Source: an uncultured Collinsella sp.
GTDB lineage: Bacteria; Actinomycetota; Coriobacteriia; Coriobacteriales; Coriobacteriaceae
Direction of reading: 5' to 3'
Length of the DNA: 64,000 nt
Assembly (NCBI GenBank): GCA_902489665.1
Contig: CABUAT010000007.1
Location: 1 to 64,000, forward strand
Below are positions 15,575 through 23,816 of this stretch, one piece after another (positions within the stretch are counted from its first letter, which is position 1; the number at the start of each line of letters is the position of its first letter). A program made the translations under genes and the position numbers. The notes beneath the pieces are model-generated. The model was not told the origin of the DNA and made no database searches. It saw nothing but the letters and a program-made list of their open reading frames with translations.

Positions 15575-16723
15575 ATGCAACTAAATGCAGCTGATATAGC
15601 GCAAAAGAGAATTGACCTCGGCCTCACCCAAAAGGAGTTCGCCGCCGCCCTTGGTATGGGCTCGTCTGGCGAACGCACCGTTCGGCGCTGGGAGTCTGGG
15701 GATACTAGTCCAACGGCGGCTGAATGCGCCTTTATCGCATCGCTCGATGCGGGGGCTCCATTTGACCAAGGGGAGCGCAGCGACGCGCCTTTTACCTTCT
15801 GCGATCTCTTCGCGGGCATCGGCGGTATACGAATGCCGTTCCAGGAGCTTGGCGGTAGGTGCGTCTTCTCTTGCGAGTGGGATAAGTTCGCCCAGAAAAC
15901 CTACCGGATGAACTATGGAGAGACCCCGGCGGGCGACATCCGTCAGGTCGCATCAAACGATATACCGGACTTCGATGTCCTGCTCGCAGGCTTTCCTTGT
16001 CAGCCATTCTCCCTTGCAGGTGTTTCGAAGAAGCAATCTTTGGGGAGACCCACCGGCTTTGAGGATAAAACGCAGGGAACCCTCTTTTTCGAGGTCGCTC
16101 GCATCATACGCGACAAGCGCCCGAAGGCCTTCTTGCTTGAGAACGTTAAGAACCTTACGAGTCACGACGGCGGGAAGACCTTCAAGGTCATACGACAGAC
16201 GCTTGAGGAGGACCTTGGATACCATATTTTCTGGAAAGTGCTTGATTCAAAAAACTGGACGTGCCAGCACAGGGAGCGCATCTACATCGTGGGGTTCAGG
16301 GAGGAAGTTCCCTTCTCGTGGGATGACCTTGAGGTGCCGGGACCGGGACATACGCTAGGGGAAATCCTCGAAGAGCAACCAAACGAACGCTACACCATTT
16401 CGGATAAGCTATGGGCCTATCTGCGCGCCTATCGCGAAAAGCATGAGGCGGCGGGCCACGGCTTTGGATACTCGATGGTCGGCCCAGAGGACACGACAAG
16501 GACGCTTTCCGCCCGGTACCACAAGGATGGCAGCGAGATTCTGGTCGGGCAGGAAGGAAAAAACCCTCGTAAACTCACTCCCCGCGAATGCGCGCGCCTG
16601 CAAGGATTTCCCGATGAGTTCATCATCCCGGTGTCGGATACTCAGGCATACAGGCAGTTCGGCAACTCCGTGACCGTGCCGGTCGTGCGCTCGGTCGCGA
16701 AGTTGATGATGGAGGTGTTCTAG
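15575..16723 (+). CDS. Dcm/M.EcoRII-like DNA (cytosine-5) methyltransferase
   Basis: 382 residues. It methylates cytosine in its recognition site and protects host DNA from the adjacent endonuclease. The N-terminus is an HTH domain (about 8-60, with GLTQKEFAAALG), as in M.EcoRII and SsoII-type enzymes that repress their own operon. Motif I is DLFAGIGG near 76, motif IV PCQPFS near 141 (nucleophilic Cys), motif VI ENVKNL, motif VIII QHRERIYIVGF, and motif X QFGNSVTVPVV near the C-terminus. The stretch LLAGFPCQPFSLAGVSKK is very close to what I recall of E. coli Dcm, hence a CCWGG specificity is predicted. It is separated by one base from the endonuclease gene. Codon use is less GC-biased than in its neighbours. 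Confidence 0.93.
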   Translation: MQLNAADIAQKRIDLGLTQKEFAAALGMGSSGERTVRRWESGDTSPTAAECAFIASLDAGAPFDQGERSDAPFTFCDLFAGIGGIRMPFQELGGRCVFSCEWDKFAQKTYRMNYGETPAGDIRQVASNDIPDFDVLLAGFPCQPFSLAGVSKKQSLGRPTGFEDKTQGTLFFEVARIIRDKRPKAFLLENVKNLTSHDGGKTFKVIRQTLEEDLGYHIFWKVLDSKNWTCQHRERIYIVGFREEVPFSWDDLEVPGPGHTLGEILEEQPNERYTISDKLWAYLRAYREKHEAAGHGFGYSMVGPEDTTRTLSARYHKDGSEILVGQEGKNPRKLTPRECARLQGFPDEFIIPVSDTQAYRQFGNSVTVPVVRSVAKLMMEVF

Positions 16724-16724
16724 G

Positions 16725-17939
16725 ATGGACTATGGAGTACTTGGCGCGTATTTTGACGGTGCTGTCGCGAAAACCCTCGCGGGCGTTGACATCATGGGGG
16801 CCAATAAAAGCCACCAGCACGAATTCAACGGCGTGGGGCCTTTGCGCGCGCTTTTCGGAGACGATGACATAAAGGGGATGCGAACTACCTTCGCATATCT
16901 CGATGATGGTGCAGACCCTATATTCGACCATGGTTATACCACTTGGTACGACGCCCGCAGGAAGCATCCAACTAGAACTGAGTATAGGCTCTACTACAAC
17001 GATAATGCTGCCATGGGCATGGCCCGTCCGGGCGACCTCATGGTTTTGGCCCTACACGAAGCCAAGGAGGTCGTAATCCTATTTGCCCGAGCGGGGAGTA
17101 CGGCGGAATCTCAAGTTCGCTGGCTCTTCGCGCTCGACGGGGTTGGCGAGAAGGGTTTTACGCCCTCTGCTCGGGAGGATACGCGCATCACGTCGATCGC
17201 CGCAAGGATTTTGGAGTCCATCGGCATCGAAGTTAGCATGCCGATCGCAGCGGAGAACTTCCTCGACGGTATGATCGAGAAATTCGGCGAGTCCTTCCCC
17301 AAAGGGGCAGACTTCTCAGCCTACTCAGCTTCCACCCTTGGAAAGCTCGATTGGACGGGCGACCCGGATGGCTGCTTGGTCGCTTGTTACGAACGCGAAG
17401 AGATGCTGTTCCGCGTCTTCGAGCGGCATCTCTTGGAGCGCGACCTCGCGCCATACCTTGGCTCGGCGCTTGATGTTGATGGCGTGCTGCGCACCACTAT
17501 GTCGGCCTTCCAGCGCCGCAAGTCCCGTGCGGGGACGGCGTTCGAGAATCAACTCTCGATGCTATTCGATGCTAGGGGCATACGCTACTCGGCGCAGAAA
17601 TACACCGAGGGCAAATCAAAGCCGGATTTCATCTTTCCCTCTATTGACGATTACCACGACCCCAAGTTCCCTGTCGCTCGACTGACGATGCTCGGTGCCA
17701 AGACAACCATCAAGGAGCGTTGGCGTCAGGTGCTTGATGAGGCTGACAGAATCGAGGACAAGCATCTTGTAACACTTGAGCCCGCCGTAAGTGAGGATTA
17801 CACACGAGCTATGGCTAAGGACAGGCTCAGCCTCGTTGTGCCCTCATCGCTGTTCGAAACCTACACGCCCGCGCAAAGGGAATGGCTCATGAGCGTCAAC
17901 GACTTCTGCAGGCTGGTAGAAGCCCGACAGCACGAGTAG
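16725..17939 (+). CDS. EcoRII-like type II restriction endonuclease
   Basis: 404 residues, almost the length of EcoRII itself. The N-terminal 170 residues correspond to the EcoRII effector DNA-binding domain (GANKSHQHEFNGVGPLRALFG). The C-terminal half is a PD-(D/E)XK nuclease with E274 in TAFENQLSMLF, D301 in KPDFIFPS and K326 in GAKTTIKERWRQV, then KHLVTLEPAVSEDY. These positions are close to the catalytic residues of EcoRII. It would cut unmethylated sites and needs two of them if it behaves like EcoRII. The ATG lies one base after the methyltransferase stop codon, with GGAGG inside the upstream gene, so the two are translationally coupled. Confidence 0.88.
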   Translation: MDYGVLGAYFDGAVAKTLAGVDIMGANKSHQHEFNGVGPLRALFGDDDIKGMRTTFAYLDDGADPIFDHGYTTWYDARRKHPTRTEYRLYYNDNAAMGMARPGDLMVLALHEAKEVVILFARAGSTAESQVRWLFALDGVGEKGFTPSAREDTRITSIAARILESIGIEVSMPIAAENFLDGMIEKFGESFPKGADFSAYSASTLGKLDWTGDPDGCLVACYEREEMLFRVFERHLLERDLAPYLGSALDVDGVLRTTMSAFQRRKSRAGTAFENQLSMLFDARGIRYSAQKYTEGKSKPDFIFPSIDDYHDPKFPVARLTMLGAKTTIKERWRQVLDEADRIEDKHLVTLEPAVSEDYTRAMAKDRLSLVVPSSLFETYTPAQREWLMSVNDFCRLVEARQHE

Positions 17940-17967
17940 AACCACGAGACGTTTTTTAGAAATGAGG

Positions 17968-18001
17968 CCGGAGACCAGTTGAGTCTCCGGTCTTCTTTTT
18001 T
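17968..18001 (+). terminator. Terminator after the restriction gene
   Basis: CCGGAGAC and GTCTCCGG form an 8-base stem followed by TCTTCTTTTTTTC. Confidence 0.85.
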
Positions 18002-18002
18002 C

Positions 18003-18176
18003 ACTCGCAACAGATTCGTCGATCACGAGGTGGGATTTGTATTTGGACTGCGCAAACTCTTGGGCAAGGGTGCTTTTTCCAACGCGGCGGGCCCCCTCGA
18101 GCATGATGGCTCGGGATCCATTGCCCGCTTTCCAATCGAGGAGTTTATTGTAGGCCGTACGTCTGAATACTGACAT
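18003..18176 (-). pseudogene. Truncated AAA_14/DUF4143-type ATPase
   Basis: The reading frame from the ATG at 18176 begins MSVFRRTAYNKLLDWK and contains the Walker A motif LEGARRVGKSTLAQEF, typical of AAA_14/DUF4143 ATPases, which are normally about 400 residues. The homologous part ends near residue 58 (SHLVIDES), where the frame runs into the terminator of the restriction gene. This is only the 5' end of a gene, cut off by an insertion or deletion. The 17-bp iterons at 18200 stand directly upstream of its start, so its old control region survived. Confidence 0.75.
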
Positions 18177-18199
18177 GATTGCCCAATCTAGCTGCTGTA

Positions 18200-18284
18200 T
18201 ACACGAAATGGGAAGTGTGGTTACCTGATTCAATACACGAAATGGGAAGTATATACAGGCCCTTTTCTACACGAAATGGGAAGT
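18200..18284. repeat. Three 17-bp iterons at exact 34-bp spacing
   Basis: TACACGAAATGGGAAGT occurs without mismatch at 18200-18216, 18234-18250 and 18268-18284. The spacing is exactly 34 bases twice. They lie 24 bases upstream of the truncated ATPase start. Confidence 0.9.
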
Positions 18285-18470
18285 GCGGGTACCGCTGGAG
18301 CTTGTTGGGATAGATGGAGCGCATGTGTTGCGTCGCTCAGGTATGCTCATATGTGCCTAGAGTTTCACATGCCGAGAAAGGTTGATGGCTGCCATATCCA
18401 CATACCAAAACACGGAGCGCTCAGCGCCGTCGACACCCGCGTCACCAATTTCCCCGCGGGGGGGGGAGTT

Positions 18471-18513
18471 TTCGAATCCGCCCGGGGGCACCAGGGAATA
18501 TGACGGCGTCGCG
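18471..18513. repeat. attR-like 43-bp direct repeat
   Basis: Perfect copy of 15295-15337 (tRNA-Arg T-loop to 3' flank); only the 3' part of the tRNA is present, so it is not a functional tRNA. The sequence that follows to about 18588 is a diverged copy of 15338-15413. Between 18285 and 18426, and from 18589 to 18770, I see no gene. Confidence 0.85.
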
Positions 18514-18772
18514 TGAGCGGCGCCGTTTTTGGTTAGTGGGGGCCGACGGCAGATTCGGGCCGTCGACGCTCGCGTCACCAATCGCGTCATTCGAATCGGC
18601 GCTGGGAATTCAGTGCTTTTCCTCATGCAAGTATCTTCCATCTTGCGTCGCCGTCAGCCGTGAGCGGTCGATTTTTACCGATAAACGGCAAATTAATTCA
18701 GAAAAAATCAGGTAATTTCAAGAATGGTCAAACTTGATTAACAGCAAAACCACAAGGTAGATGGCTTTATAC

Positions 18773-18817
18773 GGTGAAAAACTCTGACACAATGAGAAAA
18801 AGAGTGAAAAATACTGA
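18773..18817. promoter_or_regulatory. Direct repeats upstream of the sugar operon
   Basis: GGTGAAAAACTCTGA (18773-18787) and AGTGAAAAATACTGA (18803-18817) are related 15-mers 30 bases apart in an AT-rich promoter-like region. Direct repeats are common DeoR-family operators, and a deoR gene lies in this operon; the link is inference. Confidence 0.35.
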
Positions 18818-18962
18818 TTGAAAATGAACTTATGTGGCAGTAATCTACATGTCACAGGGTAAGCCCCGGCGCGCAGGCGGCGGCCCTTATCGAATTACGG
18901 ATATAGATCAGGTGCTCGAACGGGCAGAAACGATCAAGGACGAAGGTAAAGGACGTAGAAGC

Positions 18963-19901
18963 ATGAAGCTTGCAACTCGTATCAACTCCTATTTTCGCGA
19001 TGGCGACAAGAATCTTGATCGCGTGTTCGCGGAGTTCCAGAGCGTGGGCCTCACGCACGTCGACCTCAACTACCCCGAGCACTGCACAGGTGTCACGGCT
19101 GAGGACATGGCCGCCAAGCTCGCAGCTCACGACCTGCAGCTGAACGGCTGCGCGCTGCGCTTCCGCAACGCCTTCCTCAACGGTGACCTGGGCAATGCCG
19201 ATGATGCCCTTGCCGCGGAAGCCCTTGAGCTCTGCTACGAGGCGTGCGACTACTGCCGCACTGCCGGTGGCAACACGGTGACCATCTGGCTCGGCCACGA
19301 CGGCTTTGACTACAGCTTCCAGATCGCCTACGCTCGCGTCTTCGACCAGCTCGTAGCCGCATTCCAGAAGGTTTGCGACTACGCGCCCGACCTCAAGATC
19401 TCGATTGAGTACAAACCCTACGAGGAGCGCGCGTACGCGTTCATCGACTCCATGGGTATGACCGGCATGATTCTCAACGCTGCAGACCGCCCGAACCTGG
19501 GCGTCACGCTGGATTACTGCCACATGCTCATGAAGCACGAGAACCCTGCCATGGCCGCCGACCTGTTCGGCCGCGAGGGCAAGCTCTACGGCATTCACCT
19601 AAACGACGGCAACGGTCGCTTCGACGATGGCCTTATGATTGGTACGTCCACGCCGGTGAAGACCCTCGAGTTCCTCTACTACGTGAAGAAGCACGGTTAC
19701 GACAGCGCAATCTACTTCGACACGTTCCCGGTCATCGAGCCCGCTGCCGGCGAGGCTGCACAGAACGACCAGATGATCCATCTGCTCAACGACGCCATCG
19801 AGGCCGTAAGCATGGAGAAGATCCAATCCGTTATCGATGCAAACGACGCGATTAAGGCAGCCGAGCTTGTCCGCGAGCTCTTCTGCGCAATGGGGAGGTA
19901 A
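18963..19901 (+). CDS. Sugar phosphate isomerase/epimerase (TIM barrel)
   Basis: 312 residues from the ATG at 18963 (AAAGGAC with an 8-base spacer); a longer frame to 18834 is not supported. It belongs to the xylose-isomerase-like TIM-barrel superfamily (DolT/IolE/tagatose-epimerase style): metal-ligand type residues are visible in KISIEYKPYEERAYAF, GVTLDYCHMLMKHENP and YGIHLNDGNGRFDDG, supplying the Glu/Asp/His set for a divalent metal. It is the first gene of the operon, three bases before the PTS gene. The substrate is probably the sugar imported by this PTS, but is not defined by sequence. Confidence 0.82.
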   Translation: MKLATRINSYFRDGDKNLDRVFAEFQSVGLTHVDLNYPEHCTGVTAEDMAAKLAAHDLQLNGCALRFRNAFLNGDLGNADDALAAEALELCYEACDYCRTAGGNTVTIWLGHDGFDYSFQIAYARVFDQLVAAFQKVCDYAPDLKISIEYKPYEERAYAFIDSMGMTGMILNAADRPNLGVTLDYCHMLMKHENPAMAADLFGREGKLYGIHLNDGNGRFDDGLMIGTSTPVKTLEFLYYVKKHGYDSAIYFDTFPVIEPAAGEAAQNDQMIHLLNDAIEAVSMEKIQSVIDANDAIKAAELVRELFCAMGR

Positions 19902-19904
19902 CCA

Positions 19905-21281
19905 ATGAAACGCGACTGGAACGCGATGGCTCAGGGGATTCTGGACGCCGTCGGTGGTCCCGAGAACATCTCGGGCATGACGCACTGCGCGACGCGCCTG
20001 CGCCTCAATCTCAAAGACGACGCGGCTTGCGACGACGCTGCGGTCAAGGAAGTCGAAGGCGTTGTGAACACGCTGAACAAGGCCGGTCAGTACCAGGTTC
20101 TCATCGGCACTGAGGTCCCGAAGCTGTACGAGAAGTTTGAGCCGCTGGTCAAGGGTTCGGGCGTGGAAATCTCCGCTGCTACCAAGGACGAGGGCGAGAG
20201 CATCGTCAGCCAGGTCTTCTCCGCGATCTCCGGCATCTTTGCCCCGCTGCTGCCCGCCATGGCCGGCTCCGGTATCCTGCGCGGCTTCGTTATCCTGGCC
20301 GCCCAGCTCGGCATCATCGCTGAGGGCACGGGTACCTACACCATCCTGTACACCCTGGCCATGAGCGTGTTCTACTTCCTGCCCGTGCTGCTCGGCTTCT
20401 CCGCCGGCAAGCGCTTCGGCGCGAGCCCGTACCTGTCGGCGCTGCTCGGCGCGTGCCTGCTCTACCCGGACTTCATCGCCCTCATGGGCGACGCGGGCAA
20501 CGGCGCCATGACGGACTTCTTCGGCATCCCCGTGGTTCTCATGAACTACAACTCCACGGTTATCCCTGCCATCTTGTCTGTCTGGGTCTACTCGTACCTG
20601 TACAAGTGGCTCGATGAGCACGTTTCCGAGATGCTCAAGCTCGTCGTGCTGCCCGCCATCTCCCTGATCGTTATGGTTCCGCTCACCATGCTCGTCATCG
20701 GTCCCCTGGGCGTCTACGCTGGTGAGGCCATCGCCTTCGTGGTCAACTGGCTGATCGAGCGCAGCTCCGTGTTCGCCGGCGTGCTGGTTGGCGGCGGCTG
20801 GTCCGTGCTGGTGTCCATGGGCATCCACTGGGCCGTGAACCCCATCATGATCAACAACATCGCTCAGAACGGCTTCGACTACATCTGCCCCTTCACCTTC
20901 GCCTGCAACTTCGCCGTTATCGGCTGCGCCTTCGGCGTGTTCCTCAAGGCCCGCGACCAGAAGCTCAAGAGCTTCGCGATGACCGGTGTCGTATCGATCG
21001 CCCTGTCCGCCATCATCGAGCCCACGCTGTTCGGTATGCTCGTGAAGAACAAGAAGGTCTGGCTTGCGCAGATCATCGGCGGTGCCGTCGGCGGCGCGTT
21101 CCTCGGTATCATGAAGGTCGTCACCACTGCGTTCACCTTCGGTTCCGTCACTACGTTCCCGGCTTTCGTGAGTTCCGACCCCATGAACTTCGCTTGGGCT
21201 ATGGTCGGCATGCTCATTTCCGCCGTCGTGGCCGGTGTTCTTGCCTTCGCCTTCACCGGCAAGGAGGATCAGCTCGCCTAA
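19905..21281 (+). CDS. PTS glucose/beta-glucoside-family EIIBC
   Basis: 458 residues. The IIB domain (1-85) has the phosphorylated Cys28 in GMTHCATRLRLNLK; the IIC domain (about 105-455) has around ten transmembrane helices, with GGGWSVLVSMGIHWAVNPIMINN in the sugar-binding region. No IIA domain is fused and no IIA gene is nearby, so phosphate must come from a IIA encoded elsewhere. The beginning is three bases after the isomerase stop codon with GGGGAGG in the overlap zone, so it is co-transcribed. The sugar is unknown; the flanking epimerase and RpiB-like enzymes hint at a rare aldohexose or ketohexose. Confidence 0.92.
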   Translation: MKRDWNAMAQGILDAVGGPENISGMTHCATRLRLNLKDDAACDDAAVKEVEGVVNTLNKAGQYQVLIGTEVPKLYEKFEPLVKGSGVEISAATKDEGESIVSQVFSAISGIFAPLLPAMAGSGILRGFVILAAQLGIIAEGTGTYTILYTLAMSVFYFLPVLLGFSAGKRFGASPYLSALLGACLLYPDFIALMGDAGNGAMTDFFGIPVVLMNYNSTVIPAILSVWVYSYLYKWLDEHVSEMLKLVVLPAISLIVMVPLTMLVIGPLGVYAGEAIAFVVNWLIERSSVFAGVLVGGGWSVLVSMGIHWAVNPIMINNIAQNGFDYICPFTFACNFAVIGCAFGVFLKARDQKLKSFAMTGVVSIALSAIIEPTLFGMLVKNKKVWLAQIIGGAVGGAFLGIMKVVTTAFTFGSVTTFPAFVSSDPMNFAWAMVGMLISAVVAGVLAFAFTGKEDQLA

Positions 21282-21358
21282 GAGCCCCGGATGCGCCGCC
21301 TCTCCTAGGGTCGTTCTCTTCGCTTGAAGAGCGTCGCGCTTACGCGAGGTGTGTCAAC

Positions 21359-21379
21359 CTCGTTCAAATTGTGAACGAG
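21359..21379. promoter_or_regulatory. Palindromic operator candidate before deoR
   Basis: CTCGTTCA-AATTG-TGAACGAG: perfect 8-base arms around five bases, located in the 224-base gap between the PTS gene and the DeoR start. It could be an autoregulatory site. Confidence 0.5.
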
Positions 21380-21505
21380 AGGGTAGGTCAATCGATTAAG
21401 CGGTCGTCATCGCAACAGGTGGCGGCCGCTATTCTGCTTGTGCGTTACACTTTTCGAAAAGAAATGAACGAGCGTGAAGCAGAGTGGTTTGGAGAGGTTC
21501 CCAAT

Positions 21506-22249
21506 ATGATTCCGTATGAGCGCCAGGAGCGAATTGTAGAGTGCCTGCAGAAGTCGGGCCTCGCGAGGATTTCCGAGCTGCAGGAGGAGCTGCCGGGCGT
21601 CTCTATTTCGACGCTACGTCGCGACCTCAAGGAGCTGGAGGCGCTTGGCAAGGTTGAGCATCTTTCGGGCGGCGCGGTGAGGCTCCTCTCGGCTGTCCAC
21701 GAGGTGAGTATCTCGACGCGTTCGGGCCTACACGGGGGTGAGAAGGAACAGATTGCCCAAGTCGCCTTGCGTTTTGTTGAGGACGGGGACACGCTCTACT
21801 TGGACTCGGGTTCCACCTGCACGGCGCTGCTGCGTCTGCTGCTCGACCGCGACGTGACAATTTACACGACGGATGCCTCGGCGTGCCTGATTAAGAGCGA
21901 GACGCGCGCCCAGCTCATCGTGGTGGGTGGCGAGTTCAACTATGTGAACTCCTCGTTCTGCGGTTCTATGACCGAATCGATCCTGCGCGATCTGTACTTC
22001 GATAAGGCGTTTATCGGGACCAACGCGATTGACGAGGACCGCGGCGTCATGACGCCCTCCTACGTTGAGGCGGCGAAGAAGCGCATCGTGCGCGAGAATT
22101 CGAATAAGGCGTACGTGCTGTGCGACAGCTCGAAGTTCCATCAGTTCTCGAATGTTCGCGCGTTTGGGTTCGATGGTGTGTCGATTATCGCGGAGTCCTA
22201 TGACGAGAAGATCGCCCAGTGCGCGCGCCTGATCACGCCTGGAGCGTAG
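21506..22249 (+). CDS. DeoR-family transcriptional regulator
   Basis: 247 residues from the ATG at 21506 (GGAGAGG upstream). The frame is open further upstream, but 247 is the usual family length and the HTH then starts at residue 2. The DeoR HTH is MIPYERQERIVECL... to TLRRDLKELEALGKVEHLSGGAV (about 1-55). The effector domain has LDSGSTCTALLRLL, the phosphosugar-binding loop, and KRIVRENSNKAYVLCDSSKF. It probably senses a sugar phosphate made by this locus and represses the upstream operon. Confidence 0.92.
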   Translation: MIPYERQERIVECLQKSGLARISELQEELPGVSISTLRRDLKELEALGKVEHLSGGAVRLLSAVHEVSISTRSGLHGGEKEQIAQVALRFVEDGDTLYLDSGSTCTALLRLLLDRDVTIYTTDASACLIKSETRAQLIVVGGEFNYVNSSFCGSMTESILRDLYFDKAFIGTNAIDEDRGVMTPSYVEAAKKRIVRENSNKAYVLCDSSKFHQFSNVRAFGFDGVSIIAESYDEKIAQCARLITPGA

Positions 22250-22423
22250 GGGGTCCGGGCTCAGGTCTGCGGATTGCGGCCCCTGGCTGCTGCTGTCCGC
22301 GTAGCGGGATTTCTTCCTAGGGAATACGACAGCGTTTCGTGGTGCGGGCTCCTGCATGATACCAGCTAGATAGGCAAATATGGCAACGTTGTGAATCTGG
22401 AAAAGCCTGCAGGTTAACAACGT

Positions 22424-22473
22424 GGTTAAACGATTAATCAGCCAGACTGTAGATAAAGGTTAAACGATTAATT
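22424..22473. promoter_or_regulatory. Two LacI-type operators before the epimerase gene
   Basis: GGTTAAACGATTAATC (22424-22439) and GGTTAAACGATTAATT (22458-22473) are nearly identical imperfect palindromes with a CG centre, exactly 34 bases apart, within 95 bases of the epimerase start. A related site lies at the lacI promoter (24851). Confidence 0.75.
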
Positions 22474-22514
22474 ACCACCGAGTAGATAATCACCGAGCAG
22501 ATAAGGAGTTCACT

Positions 22515-23168
22515 ATGCTGCTCTGCCCCAGTCTCATGTGCGCCGACTACGGCAATCTGCGTGCGACCGTCGAGGATCTCGACGCCGCCGGCATCGACAT
22601 CTTCCATTGCGACGTGATGGACGGCAGTTTCGTTCCCAATTTCGCCATGGGTCTCGAAGACATCAAGGCCGTGCGAGCTGCCACCAACAAGCTCGTCGAC
22701 GTGCACCTTATGGTCGAGAATCCTGCCAGCAAGGTTGAACTTTTCGCCTCCGCCGGCGCGGACATCATCTATATCCATCCGGAGTCCGAGCGTTACGTGG
22801 TCAAGACACTCGCCGCGATTAAGTCCCTCGGCAAGAGCGCCGGTATCGCCGTGAACCCCGACACCTCTATCTCCGAGATCGAGGAGATGTTGAACCTCTG
22901 CGATTACGTGATGGTCATGACGGTGAATCCGGGTTTTGCCGGTCAGAGCTTTATCGAGTTCACGAACGACAAGGTGCGTCGCCTTGCCGCGCTGAAGGAG
23001 CGCTTTGGCTTCAAGCTCATGATCGACGGCGCCTGCTCGCCCGAGCGCGTGCGCGACCTGTCCGCCATTGGCGCGGACGGATTTATCCTGGGCACCAGTG
23101 CGCTGTTTGGCAAGGACGCTGGTTACGAGGAGTGTCTGCGCCGTTTGCGCGCCGGCGAGGTGTATTAG
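22515..23168 (+). CDS. Ribulose/allulose-phosphate 3-epimerase
   Basis: 217-residue TIM-barrel epimerase of the ribulose-phosphate 3-epimerase family. Conserved elements: PSLMCADYGNL at the N-terminus, HCDVMDGSFVPNFAMG (metal His and catalytic Asp), DVHLMVENP, VMVMTVNPGFAGQSF and the C-terminal IDGACSPERV (catalytic Asp). Most family members have VDGG here; GAC is a variant also seen in allulose-6-phosphate epimerases as far as I recall. Its pairing with an RpiB-like isomerase and a sugar PTS makes D-allulose-6-phosphate a plausible substrate, although housekeeping Rpe activity cannot be excluded. It is preceded by LacI operators and AAGGAG. Confidence 0.85.
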   Translation: MLLCPSLMCADYGNLRATVEDLDAAGIDIFHCDVMDGSFVPNFAMGLEDIKAVRAATNKLVDVHLMVENPASKVELFASAGADIIYIHPESERYVVKTLAAIKSLGKSAGIAVNPDTSISEIEEMLNLCDYVMVMTVNPGFAGQSFIEFTNDKVRRLAALKERFGFKLMIDGACSPERVRDLSAIGADGFILGTSALFGKDAGYEECLRRLRAGEVY

Positions 23169-23240
23169 AAGCGGAACGGCGAATTAGGACGGATTGAGCG
23201 CGCGGCATGCGCGAATGGTTCTTATGGAAAGGGGTCTCTT

Positions 23241-23717
23241 TTGAAGATCGGTATTGGAAACGACCACGTCGCAGTCGAGTACAAGGAAGCCATCACGGCG
23301 TATATCCAGGAGAAGTACGGCTACGAAGTCGTGAACTTCGGTACGGACAGCACCGAGCGCTTTGACTATCCCATCGCGGGTGAGGCCGTGGCGGACGCTG
23401 TCATGTCCGGCGAGGTTGATCGCGGTATCGTTATCTGCGGTACGGGTGTGGGCATCTCGCTTGCCGCCAACAAGGTGCGCGGTATCCGTTGCTGCACCTG
23501 CTCTGAGCCGTATTCCGCTCGCCTGTCGCGCGAGCACAACAACACCAACATGCTCGCATTTGGTGCTCGTGTGGTAGGCATCGAGCTGGCCAAAATGATT
23601 GTCGACGCCTGGCTCACCGGCGAGTTCGAGGGCGGCCGTCACCAGCGACGCATCGATATGATTCGCCAGATCGAGGCTCGTCAGCTCGTACGTGCGGAGG
23701 AAGCACGCGGCTGGTAG
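23241..23717 (+). CDS. rpiB: RpiB/LacAB-family sugar-phosphate isomerase
   Basis: 158 residues from a TTG start at 23241 (AAAGGGG 6 bases upstream gives the conserved MKIGIGNDH N-terminus). RpiB enzymes interconvert ribose-5-P and ribulose-5-P, and some act on allose-6-P or galactose-6-P. Visible active-site elements are the catalytic Cys in VICGTGVGISLAANKVRGIR and the phosphate loop SREHNNTNMLAFGARVVG. The usual DHAG motif reads NDHVAVEYK, as in subgroups specialised for other sugars. It is co-directional with the epimerase 72 bases upstream and closed by a bidirectional terminator. Confidence 0.87.
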   Translation: MKIGIGNDHVAVEYKEAITAYIQEKYGYEVVNFGTDSTERFDYPIAGEAVADAVMSGEVDRGIVICGTGVGISLAANKVRGIRCCTCSEPYSARLSREHNNTNMLAFGARVVGIELAKMIVDAWLTGEFEGGRHQRRIDMIRQIEARQLVRAEEARGW

Positions 23718-23720
23718 CGG

Positions 23721-23754
23721 AAAAGCCCGTCACCCGTGTGGTGGCGGGCTTTTT
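23721..23754. terminator. Bidirectional terminator between rpiB and lacI
   Basis: AAAAGCCCGTCACC pairs with GGTGGCGGGCTTTTT, giving T-runs on both strands for the convergent genes. Confidence 0.9.
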
Positions 23755-23816
23755 GCATGTCGCGCGTGGGATAGAGCACATGCGAGAGAAAAACGCGGCT
23801 ATTCGCTGCCCGCTGT

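Larger units (their letters stand above)
15318..18513. mobile_element. Restriction-modification island integrated at tRNA-Arg
   Basis: About 3.2 kb bounded by the 43-bp direct repeats at 15295-15337 (tRNA 3' end) and 18471-18513. It contains a C5 methyltransferase, an EcoRII-like endonuclease, a truncated AAA ATPase and a set of 17-bp iterons. No integrase is visible, so it was either mobilised in trans or has lost its recombinase. A further 24-base copy of the downstream tail (GTCGACACCCGCGTCACCAA) at about 18427-18451 suggests more than one integration event. Confidence 0.75.

Noticed and set aside
18471..18520. Second tRNA-Arg gene
   Set aside because: Only the T-loop to 3' end is present; the acceptor 5' strand, D-arm and anticodon arm are missing.
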